DNA of 7,814 bases from Fidelibacterota bacterium (GTDB lineage Bacteria; Marinisomatota; Marinisomatia; Marinisomatales; UBA1611), in NCBI GenBank assembly GCA_002722105.1, contig PBKF01000035.1, positions 12,060-19,873 on the forward strand, written 5' to 3'. Every line of letters starts with the position of its first letter. The first letter of the stretch is position 1. Positions 1 through 6,880 of the stretch are shown here, piece by piece. Under the pieces are notes generated by a model, which was not told the origin of the DNA, searched no databases, and saw only the letters and a program-made list of their open reading frames with translations. A program made the position numbers and the translations under genes.

Positions 1-1317
1 GGTGTTCCTGGAACAGTGGATGGTCTGATTAAAGCATTAGTAGATCATGGCTCTGGTAAAATTAGTTTGAGACAGGTATTGGCACCTGCAATCAAATTAG
101 CAGAAAAAGGATTCCTTCTTTCTCATTATGAGGCACAACGGTTTAATTATTATAAAGAATTCTTTAAGAAGAATAAAGAAACGGCAGCAATATTTAACAG
201 AAAGGATGGAATCCCATGGGAAAAAGGAAACAAGTTTATTCAATCTGATTTAGCAAAAACACTGAAAAGAATAGCAAAACATGGACGTGATGGATTTTAC
301 ACTGGACATATTGCTGATCTTATTGTCGCTGAAATGAAAAGGGGCAATGGATTAATAAACCATGAGGATCTTAAAAATTATTCTTCAGTTTATAGGGATC
401 CAGTTTCGGGAATTTATAAAGGTTATGAATTACTCTCTATGGGGCCACCTAGTTCTGGCGGTACATTGCTCATAAATATGCTAAATATGCTGGAATATTA
501 TCCGTTGGATTCTATCGAATGGAATTCATCAGGTTATATTCATCTTCTTACAGAAGTGGAGCGACGTGCTTATGCGGACCGTGCTGAGCATATGGGTGAC
601 CCTGACTTTTGGAATGTCCCTGTTGAAATGCTTATATCTAAAAATTATGCAGTCAACCGCATTTCGGATATAGATTTAAAAAATGCAACACCTAGTGAGT
701 CTATTCTTGCAGGTAAAACTTCTGATTATGAGTCAAGAGAAACCACGCATTATTCAGTAGTAGACAAGTGGGGCAATGCCGTGAGTGTAACAACAACAAT
801 CAATTTAAGTTACGGCAGTGGGCATTTAGTTAAAGGGGCTGGGTTTTTTCTTAATAATGAAATGGATGATTTTTCATCAAAGCCTGGAGTGCCTAATGCT
901 TTTGGTTTAGTTGGGAACGAAGCCAACGCAATCCAAGAGGGGAAGCGGCCTTTGTCCTCTATGACACCCACTATTGTCTTAAAAGAGAATAAACCATTTA
1001 TTATTATTGGCTCTCCAGGAGGATCCACAATTATAACAACAACGATGCAGGTCATATTAAATATTATTGAATATGAAATGGATATTAAAGAAGCGGTAGA
1101 TTCACCTCGTTTTCATTCTCAGTGGTTTCCGGATGTGATAATGACAGAACCCAGAGGACTTGCAAAAGACGTTGTTAATAATCTTAAAGCCAGGGGACAT
1201 AAATTGATACCGTATAAATGGGGATATATCGGAGAAGCAAATGGGATAATGATTACTGAAGATGGTTATTACGGCGGCGGTGACAACCGAGGAGAGACTT
1301 CAGCAGTTGGCTATTAA
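1..1317 (+). CDS. ggt: Gamma-glutamyltransferase (5'-truncated by the window edge)
   Basis: Transfers or hydrolyses the gamma-glutamyl group of glutathione and related compounds, normally in the periplasm after autocleavage into large and small subunits. The frame is open from base 1 (GVPGTVDGL, a conserved large-subunit motif), so the GTG at 16 is not the start. By comparison with E. coli GGT about 140 residues are missing, including any signal peptide and the substrate-binding Arg114 region. The small subunit begins at TTHYSVVDKWGNAVSVT; its first Thr (codon 742-744) is the autoprocessing and catalytic nucleophile. From that Thr the sequence aligns without gaps to the E. coli residues as I know them: Asn of TTTIN, Asp of MDDF, Ser-Ser of RPLSSM and Gly-Gly of GSPGGS are all present. 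The small subunit is 191 residues, close to the 190 in E. coli. The lid loop (FSSKPGVPN) is retained. The TAA stop overlaps the convergent amidohydrolase stop. Confidence 0.96.
   Translation, partial: GVPGTVDGLIKALVDHGSGKISLRQVLAPAIKLAEKGFLLSHYEAQRFNYYKEFFKKNKETAAIFNRKDGIPWEKGNKFIQSDLAKTLKRIAKHGRDGFYTGHIADLIVAEMKRGNGLINHEDLKNYSSVYRDPVSGIYKGYELLSMGPPSSGGTLLINMLNMLEYYPLDSIEWNSSGYIHLLTEVERRAYADRAEHMGDPDFWNVPVEMLISKNYAVNRISDIDLKNATPSESILAGKTSDYESRETTHYSVVDKWGNAVSVTTTINLSYGSGHLVKGAGFFLNNEMDDFSSKPGVPNAFGLVGNEANAIQEGKRPLSSMTPTIVLKENKPFIIIGSPGGSTIITTTMQVILNIIEYEMDIKEAVDSPRFHSQWFPDVIMTEPRGLAKDVVNNLKARGHKLIPYKWGYIGEANGIMITEDGYYGGGDNRGETSAVGY
1314..1317. other. Shared TTAA: tail-to-tail stop codon overlap
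   Basis: The palindrome TTAA contains the ggt stop (TAA, 1315-1317, + strand) and the amidohydrolase stop (TAA read from 1316 to 1314, - strand). There is no intergenic space and I see no GC-rich hairpin with a T-run next to it, so transcripts from the two genes probably overlap at their 3' ends. Confidence 0.9.
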
Positions 1318-2483
1318 TTTAAATTTCCCAATAAATCTTCTATAAGGTTAAGATATACAGATGGCCCAACAAGTAGGGCTCTCTCATCCATTGTAAAGTG
1401 AGAACAATGGTGTGGTGTCTCAAATAATTTTTTTTCATTGGGAGCTGAACCAACAAAGAAAAAACATCCAGGGATTTGCTGTAAATAATAAGCAAAATCT
1501 TCTCCACCCATAGATAAATAAGGCATCCCTGCTTTTTCACCCACAACCTTTTCAGCCGCTTTCAATACATTTTTTACAGGTAATTCATGATTAATGGTTG
1601 GTGGATAACCATCTTCATAATGAAATGAAATTTCAGCACCAAACATATTTTCCACACCTGTAATGATGTCTACCATCCTTGATTTAATCAATTGTCTATA
1701 CTCTTCTTTATAAGCACGTACTGTTCCAGATAGTTTCACTTCATCAGAAATAATATTAAAATTATGTCCACCTTTTATTTCTCCAACAGTAATAACTGCA
1801 CTTTCAAGAGGGTTAGTATTTCGACTGATAATTGTTTGGAATGCTTGTATCAAATGGGAGGCTACAATAATTGTATCTACGGTACCCTGCGGTGCTGCGC
1901 CATGACCACCAATTCCTTTTATGGTAATATCAAACATATCCGCTGCAGCTAGAACAGGACCTTCTTTTACGCCAACTTCGCCTACAGGCTGGTAATTCCA
2001 AATATGGATTCCATAAATCTCATCAACACTATCTAGGCATCCATCATTGATCATATACCTTGCCCCTCCTGCTCCTTCTTCGGCAGGTTGAAAAATAAAT
2101 CTGATTTTCCCTTTTAACCCATTTTGTGATTGAGACAATACTTGTGCTGCTCCCAGTAGCATTGCCATATGTCCATCATGCCCGCAGGCATGCATAACAC
2201 CATCATTTTTCGATGCAAATTCTAACCCACTCGTTTCTTGCATTGGAAGTGCATCCATATCTGCTCGAAGTGCAATAGTCGGGCCATCTCCAAAATCAAT
2301 ATCTGCGGTAACACCAGTTTTACCAACATTCATTTTTGGGGAAAGTCCAAACGATTTTAAAAGTTCACCAATAACTTTTGATGTGCGATGCTCTTCAAAC
2401 CCTAACTCTGGATAACGATGAAAATCTCTCCTCCAACTAATAATGTTAGATTCAATATCTATTATTTCTGATCTTATATTCAT
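1314..2483 (-). CDS. M20-family (M20D type) metal-dependent amidohydrolase / aminoacylase
   Basis: Predicted cytoplasmic hydrolase of N-acyl amino acids or similar amide conjugates (hippurate hydrolase / N-acyl-L-amino acid amidohydrolase group). It has 389 residues, normal for the family. Visible family motifs, in order: RRDFHRYPELGFEE near the N terminus, ALRADMDALP (71-80), HACGHDGH (98-105), QPAEEG (132-137), GIHIWN (158-163), GGHGAAP (192-198, start of the inserted dimerisation domain) and GGEDFAYYL (326-334). Likely metal ligands are Cys100, His102, Glu136, His160 and His359, with Glu135 as general base. No signal peptide is visible. Its ATG lies 12 bp after the rlmN stop, so it is probably the second gene of an rlmN operon. 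No Shine-Dalgarno sequence precedes it (the upstream stretch is ACAAAATTTAAA). The exact substrate cannot be read from sequence; related enzymes include hippuricase and IAA-amino acid hydrolases. Confidence 0.92.
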   Translation of the reverse strand: MNIRSEIIDIESNIISWRRDFHRYPELGFEEHRTSKVIGELLKSFGLSPKMNVGKTGVTADIDFGDGPTIALRADMDALPMQETSGLEFASKNDGVMHACGHDGHMAMLLGAAQVLSQSQNGLKGKIRFIFQPAEEGAGGARYMINDGCLDSVDEIYGIHIWNYQPVGEVGVKEGPVLAAADMFDITIKGIGGHGAAPQGTVDTIIVASHLIQAFQTIISRNTNPLESAVITVGEIKGGHNFNIISDEVKLSGTVRAYKEEYRQLIKSRMVDIITGVENMFGAEISFHYEDGYPPTINHELPVKNVLKAAEKVVGEKAGMPYLSMGGEDFAYYLQQIPGCFFFVGSAPNEKKLFETPHHCSHFTMDERALLVGPSVYLNLIEDLLGNLN

Positions 2484-2495
2484 TTTAAATTTTGT

Positions 2496-3536
2496 TTATT
2501 GATTCATAGTTACTAATTGACCACAACCTGCTTCAATTTCTATACCTTTACTCCAACGAATTGTTACAGAAAAACCTGCATTTTTTAACGGATTCAGAAA
2601 AGCTTCAATTGCTTTATCTTCAGGTCGTTGATATTGCCCACCAATCTCATTGTATGGGATTACATTTAATTTACAATGCATTGAATTTAATAAATATTTT
2701 AATCTTTCAGCATCCCTTGGTTTATCATTTATCCCGGCCATTAGAACATACTCAAAGGTAATTCTGTTTCTAGATTTATATGCATATTCTTTTGATGCTT
2801 TGATTAAATCTTTAAAAGAATGAGTCTTTGTAACTGGCATTGTTTTAAACCTTTGTTCACTATTCGATCCGTTTAGACTTACGGCCAATTTATAAGGGTG
2901 ATTTTCTTCTGTAAATTGTCGGATTTTTGGGATAATCCCCGCAGTTGATAAAGTGATTCGCCCTGCACCCATATTGATACCTTTGGGATTGTGTAGCAAA
3001 TTCGCAGCAGTAATTGAATTCCCATAATTTAGAAAGGGTTCACCCATACCCATAAAAACTACATTGGTAATTTTTTCTGAAATTATTTTCTGTAATTGCA
3101 AAAATTGATCTACAATTTCTCCGGCAGTGAGATTTTTTTTAAAGCCCATTTTTGCGGTTGCACAAAAATTGCAATCTACGGCACAGCCAACTTGTGTTGA
3201 TACACATACTGTTATTCTATTCCCCTCCTTCATTAATACAGATTCAATTTGATTCCCATCAGTTAACTCAAATAAAAATTTTCGGGTTAATTTAGATATT
3301 GATATATCATGTTTCAGTATTTTTAAAGGCTGGATAGGGATAGTTTTTATTTTTTTTTGAAATGACTTTGATAAGTTTGTCATAACAGAAAAATCATATA
3401 TTTGCTGCCTGTATATCCAGTCAAAAAGTTGCCTTCCTCGAAATGATTCTTCACCTAATCTTTCAGCGAATATTTCTAGCTCCGACATAGTTTGTCCTAT
3501 AAGAGGCTTTTCATAAATAAGATCGTTCTTTTCCAT
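2496..3536 (-). CDS. rlmN: RlmN: dual-specificity 23S rRNA A2503 / tRNA A37 C2-methyltransferase
   Basis: Radical-SAM enzyme that methylates carbon 2 of adenosine 2503 in 23S rRNA and A37 in some tRNAs; cytoplasmic. At 346 residues it is full length. Residues 1 to about 95 form the N-terminal accessory domain (FRGRQLFDWIY motif). The radical-SAM core carries CAVDCNFC, giving [4Fe-4S] ligands Cys118, Cys122 and Cys125, followed by GMGEPFLN (163-170). The two catalytic cysteines are present: Cys111 in CVSTQVGC (E. coli Cys118) and Cys338 in EAGCGQL (E. coli Cys355, the methyl carrier). The CVSTQVGC block and the AGCGQL ending favour RlmN over a degenerate paralogue; Cfr is the main alternative but is less likely from the overall motif pattern. 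The ATG at 3536 is preceded by a weak GGAA about 10 bases upstream. Divergent from moxR, and upstream of the amidohydrolase in a likely operon. Confidence 0.96.
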   Translation of the reverse strand: MEKNDLIYEKPLIGQTMSELEIFAERLGEESFRGRQLFDWIYRQQIYDFSVMTNLSKSFQKKIKTIPIQPLKILKHDISISKLTRKFLFELTDGNQIESVLMKEGNRITVCVSTQVGCAVDCNFCATAKMGFKKNLTAGEIVDQFLQLQKIISEKITNVVFMGMGEPFLNYGNSITAANLLHNPKGINMGAGRITLSTAGIIPKIRQFTEENHPYKLAVSLNGSNSEQRFKTMPVTKTHSFKDLIKASKEYAYKSRNRITFEYVLMAGINDKPRDAERLKYLLNSMHCKLNVIPYNEIGGQYQRPEDKAIEAFLNPLKNAGFSVTIRWSKGIEIEAGCGQLVTMNQ

Positions 3537-3572
3537 AACATTGAATTTCCGATGCTAGGAAGTTTTCTCAAA

Positions 3573-3592
3573 TTATAATATCGTTATTATAA
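3573..3592. repeat. Perfect 8-bp inverted repeat with 4-bp centre, upstream of rlmN
   Basis: TTATAATA (3573-3580) and TATTATAA (3585-3592) are exact reverse complements separated by TCGT. The dyad lies 37-56 bp before the rlmN start and places a TATAAT on each strand. It could be an operator overlapping a -10 element, or simply a pair of back-to-back -10 hexamers. Pure A/T arms in an AT-rich gap arise by chance fairly easily. Confidence 0.45.
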
Positions 3593-3616
3593 AATATTAT
3601 TTTCTTCCACATTTAG

Positions 3617-3657
3617 AATTTTAAATTATGTCATTTACTGTTAACCAATTTAAAATT
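3617..3657. repeat. 11-bp A/T inverted repeat in the divergent intergenic region
   Basis: AATTTTAAATT (3617-3627) and AATTTAAAATT (3647-3657) are exact reverse complements with a 19-bp spacer. The arms contain no G or C, so chance is a real alternative. The position midway between the divergent starts would suit a DNA-bending or regulator-binding site. Confidence 0.3.
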
Positions 3658-3749
3658 TCATATAAAATTCTAGATGGATTCATTCTTTTTAGGGCTTGTA
3701 CCTTGGAGTAATTTTTGCACCGTTTTTAACTACAAAATAAAGATAACTT

Positions 3750-4745
3750 ATGACTGATTCACAAAAAGATTTGGCTATTTTGAAAAAACTTACTGATGCA
3801 AGGCAATCCTTTTTCAATGAAGTTGGAAAAATTGTCATTGGGCAACAGGAAATTCTGGATCATATGCTTATTGCATTATTGGCAAGAGGGCACTCTTTAC
3901 TGGTAGGTGTTCCAGGATTGGCTAAAACATTACTCATCAAAACTTTATCAGAAGTTTTAGACCTTTCTTTTAAACGAATCCAATTCACGCCAGATTTGAT
4001 GCCAAGTGACATTACCGGAACAGAGCTTATTGATATTGATCAAAATACAGGACAACGTTCATTTCGATTTTATCAAGGACCTGTCTTTGCAAATATTGTA
4101 TTGGCAGATGAAATCAATCGAACACCACCTAAAACCCAAGCGGCTCTTTTGGAAGCAATGCAGGAACATAAGGTCACTACTGGAGGAAAGACATATGACC
4201 TGGATGAACCTTTTTTTGTGCTCGCCACTCAAAACCCCATAGAGCAGGAAGGGACTTATCCATTACCTGAAGCTCAGTTAGATCGTTTTATGTTTAATCT
4301 AAGAATAGATTACCCGTCTACTGATGATGAAGTTGCTATAGTCAGGGAAACAACAAGAATTGAATCAAAATCCCTTAAACCTATCATTACAAAAGATGAA
4401 ATTGCATCTTATCAGGAGTTGGTTAGGCGTGTTCCTGTAGCAGATAATGTGGTAGAGCATGCAGTAAAACTCGTAAGTGCGACCCGCCCTCAAATAGCTT
4501 CATCCCCTGATTTTATCAAACAGTCTGTTGATTGGGGAGCCGGGCCAAGAGCTTCTCAATATTTAATTCTGGGTGCCAAAGCAAAAGCAATTCTGGATGG
4601 TAGACCTACCCCAAATGTTGAAGATATTCATTCCTTAGCTTTGCCGATCCTCCGGCACCGTGTTTTACCTAACTTTAATGCAGAGGCCGAAGGACTCAAA
4701 ATAGATGATATATTAATTCAACTTATCGAGTCTTTAAGAGAATAA
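3750..4745 (+). CDS. MoxR-family AAA+ ATPase
   Basis: AAA+ ATPase thought to act as a chaperone that remodels or activates partner proteins, usually partners with VWA domains; cytoplasmic. It has 331 residues, typical for MoxR. Visible motifs: Walker A GVPGLAKT (53-60, Lys59), the QFTPDLMPSDITGTE block (78-92), Walker B IVLADE (116-121, Asp120/Glu121), sensor 1 LATQNP (158-163), the PEAQLDRF block (173-180) with the likely arginine finger, and a sensor-2 type GPRAS with Arg257 in the C-terminal lid. Nothing essential is missing. The ATG at 3750 gives the usual short N terminus; the bases before it (AAAATAAAGATAACTT) hold no clear Shine-Dalgarno sequence. The DUF58 gene starts 3 bp after the stop, so the two are almost certainly co-translated. 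Subfamily and client proteins are not determinable here. Confidence 0.95.
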   Translation: MTDSQKDLAILKKLTDARQSFFNEVGKIVIGQQEILDHMLIALLARGHSLLVGVPGLAKTLLIKTLSEVLDLSFKRIQFTPDLMPSDITGTELIDIDQNTGQRSFRFYQGPVFANIVLADEINRTPPKTQAALLEAMQEHKVTTGGKTYDLDEPFFVLATQNPIEQEGTYPLPEAQLDRFMFNLRIDYPSTDDEVAIVRETTRIESKSLKPIITKDEIASYQELVRRVPVADNVVEHAVKLVSATRPQIASSPDFIKQSVDWGAGPRASQYLILGAKAKAILDGRPTPNVEDIHSLALPILRHRVLPNFNAEAEGLKIDDILIQLIESLRE

Positions 4746-4748
4746 TCG

Positions 4749-5651
4749 TTGGCATCTCTATCGGATAAACGAAAATATTTACAGCCAGAGACTGTAGCCA
4801 TGCTAAATTCCATGGCGCTTAGGGCTCGGCTGGTAGTGGAGGGGTATATTATTGGACAGCATCGGAGTCCATACCATGGTTTTTCCGTGGAATTTGCAGA
4901 ACATCGTGCTTATGGTTCTGGAGACGAAATCAGACATATTGATTGGAAACTTTTCGGAAAAACGGACAGGCTCTATGTAAAAAGATATGAAGAAGAAACA
5001 AATCTTCGTTCTCATTTAATTCTCGATACGAGTGGCTCTATGCTTTATAAAAGCGGTTTGGTAACTAAGTTGAATTATGCCAATTCATTGACAGCTTCCT
5101 TATCCTATTTAATGATGAATCAGCAGGATGCTACTGGATTAGTTCAATTTTCTGATCGTATTGAATCTTTTATCCCGGCAAAATCAAAACCTAGTCACTT
5201 AAATGCCATTCTCACGAAACTAAACGATGAAAAAACTGGAAATGATACAAATTTAGAACCAGTCTTACATGAAATGGCAGAACGCTTTACAAAACGAGGA
5301 TTGGTTGTGTTAGTATCAGATCTGTTTGATGAACCGGAACGAATTATAAATGGCTTAAAACATTTCCGTCATAAAAAGCAGGAAGTAATAGTTTTTCATA
5401 TTCTGGATAGGAAGGAATTAGAATTTGATTTTGACACAAGGACAAAATTTCATGATATGGAAACAGGTGAGGAAATCACAACAGAGCCTTGGCATATAAG
5501 GCAAAGTTATTCAAAACTAATCCTTGATTTACAAAATTATTATCAAAAACAATGCCGACAGCATTTAATTGATTATATTCCTTTATTTACTGATCAGAAC
5601 CTAGATCGAGGATTAACTGAATATTTAAATAAACGTAAAAAACTAAAATAA
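4749..5651 (+). CDS. DUF58 protein with VWA-like MIDAS motif, partner of MoxR
   Basis: Soluble 300-residue DUF58 protein; this short form lacks the N-terminal membrane helices found in longer DUF58 proteins. The family signature is intact: HRSPYHGFSVEFAEHRAY (38-55), GDEIRHIDWK (58-67) and RLYVKRYEEETNLR (74-87). The C-terminal half is VWA-like with a MIDAS set: DTSGS (Asp93, Ser95, Ser97), a Thr in NDTNLE (Thr167) and Asp191 in VSDLFDE. It probably binds a divalent cation and is handled by the MoxR ATPase encoded just upstream. The start is a TTG at 4749; the next in-frame ATG (4800, residue 18) would cut off the conserved LQPE segment, so TTG is preferred. The only SD-like sequence is AAGAGA inside the end of moxR. 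Its biochemical function is unknown for the family in general. Confidence 0.93.
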   Translation: MASLSDKRKYLQPETVAMLNSMALRARLVVEGYIIGQHRSPYHGFSVEFAEHRAYGSGDEIRHIDWKLFGKTDRLYVKRYEEETNLRSHLILDTSGSMLYKSGLVTKLNYANSLTASLSYLMMNQQDATGLVQFSDRIESFIPAKSKPSHLNAILTKLNDEKTGNDTNLEPVLHEMAERFTKRGLVVLVSDLFDEPERIINGLKHFRHKKQEVIVFHILDRKELEFDFDTRTKFHDMETGEEITTEPWHIRQSYSKLILDLQNYYQKQCRQHLIDYIPLFTDQNLDRGLTEYLNKRKKLK

Positions 5652-5683
5652 AAACTAAATCATAATTATTTATAGAGTTTTTA
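5649..5683. terminator. Possible bidirectional terminator hairpin at the convergent gene ends
   Basis: TAAAAACT (5649-5656) is an exact reverse complement of AGTTTTTA (5676-5683); inside it AAAT (5657-5660) can pair with ATTT (5668-5671), leaving a 7-nt loop and a 4-nt bulge. The left arm contains the DUF58 stop and the right arm the TPR gene stop. T-runs occur on the 3' side for both directions. Only one G-C pair supports the stem, so it is weak as an intrinsic terminator. Confidence 0.35.
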
Positions 5684-6793
5684 ATTCCCTTCAGCTACAT
5701 CACGCTTGTACCGAATCAATTCTAAAGTTTTCTGATATTGTTCTTTATTATCGATATCAATAATCATAACCGATTTAATCTTTTTCTCTGCTTTACGATA
5801 CCACCTAGATGCTTCATCTAAATCTTTTTTAAACCCTTCCGAACCATTGAGATAATTATTTCCTAAGCCTTCATAGGCCTGGGCCATACCTAAAGCAGAC
5901 TCAAAATCATCTTCATTTAAATAGAATGCTTCATCAAAAGATTTTTCAGCTTCTTCAAAGTTTTGCATTTGATTATGTATTACTCCCAGATTAAAATAAA
6001 GATCAGCTTTAATAATTTTGTCTTTTTCATTGGATATAGAATTTTCAAAGACTTCAATAGCTTTTTCTTTTTCGTCTAAATCATAATAGGTACTCGCTAA
6101 TTCCCTAAGAACCTTACTATTTGAAGGTTCAAGAGAAGCTGCTTTTTCATAATATGGAAGTACTCCTTTAGCATCAACATTTGCCCTGACTAATATTTGC
6201 CCCGCACTAAAATTTGCATCAAAACTTTCGGGGTTTTTACTCACAGCAACAAGAACTGCATTCTTTGCTGCTTCCTTATCTCCCTTATCAAAATAACATT
6301 GAGCAAGCGATGTGTGAGCAACTGCATCTGTTGGATTAATAATAGCAGCATTTTGAAAATGAGTAATTGCCACATCTAAATAATTTTGTTTGTTATCTTG
6401 ATCTTCTTGAATTTTTTTAAATTGTTCAACACCAATATTAAATTCTTTTGCCCAGTAAAATTCAGTATAATTATTCACTGCTTCTTCAACAGAAATAAAA
6501 GTTCCTCGAACTTCAATTTTCTGTTTAGGATCAATAGACATTGCTTTATCAAATAAGTTTACCATTTCCTGCCATTCCTTTTTTTCAGCGTGTATTTCTA
6601 CGGCCATTACTATAGGAATTTCAGGATTGTCTGGTTCGACTGCCATAGCTTTTGGTAGCCACTCTCCTGCTTTAGCCAGATCAGATTGCTGGATTGCTAA
6701 TTTTGCAGTTGTGTATTCCTGGCTTGTGCATGCAACCATTAGCATAGAAATTGTAAAAATTACTGTTAGAAATATTATTTTTATATTCAGCAT
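5681..6793 (-). CDS. TPR-repeat lipoprotein
   Basis: Predicted lipid-anchored protein of 370 residues made mostly of tetratricopeptide repeats, which usually act as protein-protein scaffolds. Residues 1-21 form a signal peptide (MLNIKIIFLT, then a hydrophobic run) ending in the lipobox LMVAC, with lipidation predicted at Cys22; Met at -3 is less usual than Leu. After it come several TPR-like units with the usual alternating helices and P-based turns, for example EKAMSIDP-like, NAAIINPTDAVAHTSLAQCY, KAASLEPSNSKVLRELASTY and DLYFNLGVIHNQ. I estimate six or seven repeats, the last followed by a charged C terminus. A longer reading starting at 6853 adds 20 residues, but the ATG at 6793 has a good Shine-Dalgarno sequence and puts the signal peptide at the N terminus, so I prefer it. 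Convergent with the DUF58 gene; downstream of the pfkB-type gene on the same strand. Partner and role unknown. Confidence 0.88.
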   Translation of the reverse strand: MLNIKIIFLTVIFTISMLMVACTSQEYTTAKLAIQQSDLAKAGEWLPKAMAVEPDNPEIPIVMAVEIHAEKKEWQEMVNLFDKAMSIDPKQKIEVRGTFISVEEAVNNYTEFYWAKEFNIGVEQFKKIQEDQDNKQNYLDVAITHFQNAAIINPTDAVAHTSLAQCYFDKGDKEAAKNAVLVAVSKNPESFDANFSAGQILVRANVDAKGVLPYYEKAASLEPSNSKVLRELASTYYDLDEKEKAIEVFENSISNEKDKIIKADLYFNLGVIHNQMQNFEEAEKSFDEAFYLNEDDFESALGMAQAYEGLGNNYLNGSEGFKKDLDEASRWYRKAEKKIKSVMIIDIDNKEQYQKTLELIRYKRDVAEGN

Positions 6794-6797
6794 TTTT

Positions 6798-6802
6798 TCC
6801 TC
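6798..6802 (-). promoter_or_regulatory. Ribosome binding site of the TPR lipoprotein gene
   Basis: GAGGA on the - strand, four bases before the ATG at 6793-6791. It is the strongest Shine-Dalgarno match in the window and decides the start in favour of 6793 over the in-frame ATG at 6853. Confidence 0.75.
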
Positions 6803-6827
6803 ATAAAATAGAAGTTTAAAGTCTAAT

Positions 6828-6857
6828 AATTTACCCGAAGTAGGTTTATTCATCCAA
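6828..6857 (-). promoter_or_regulatory. Possible promoter of the TPR lipoprotein gene
   Basis: On the - strand TTGGAT (6857-6852) is followed after 18 bp by TAAATT (6833-6828), a fair but not strong -35/-10 pair. It lies in the 87-bp gap after the kinase gene and would give a leader of roughly 28 bases. If real, the lipoprotein gene can be expressed apart from the kinase gene. Read-through from upstream is equally possible. Confidence 0.25.
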
Positions 6858-6880
6858 GGACTAGTATCCCAAGAACGATT

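Larger units (their letters stand above)
3537..3749. promoter_or_regulatory. Divergent intergenic region between rlmN and moxR
   Basis: 213 bp, very AT-rich, with no ORF, tRNA or recognisable riboswitch. It must carry the promoters for rlmN (leftward) and the moxR pair (rightward). Perfect TATAAT hexamers occur on the - strand (3572-3577 and 3586-3591) and on the + strand (3574-3579). None has a good TTGACA-like -35 at 16-18 bp, so I do not name a specific promoter. A + strand TATAAA at 3661-3666 is another possible -10. Close to moxR there is only a poor match (TTGGAG 3703-3708 / TTAACT 3726-3731). Two inverted repeats are listed separately. Confidence 0.5.

Noticed and set aside
16..18. GTG at 16 as the start of the gamma-glutamyltransferase
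   Set aside because: The frame is open from base 1 and the residues before it (GVPGT) are part of a conserved internal motif; the gene continues upstream of the window.
810..1055. 81-codon open frame on the - strand inside ggt
   Set aside because: It lies opposite the strongly conserved small-subunit coding sequence and has no recognisable motif or start signal; a shadow frame.
1340..1546. 68-codon open frame on the - strand inside the amidohydrolase gene
   Set aside because: It is a shifted frame over the conserved GGEDFAYYL region; the main frame is intact, so it is not evidence of a frameshift.
3537..3749. Possible small RNA or riboswitch in the divergent gap
   Set aside because: No GC-containing stem followed by a T-run and no recognisable riboswitch core; only A/T-rich symmetry is visible.
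4006..4242. 78-codon open frame on the + strand inside moxR
   Set aside because: It overlaps the Walker B region of moxR in another frame and shows no protein-like pattern.
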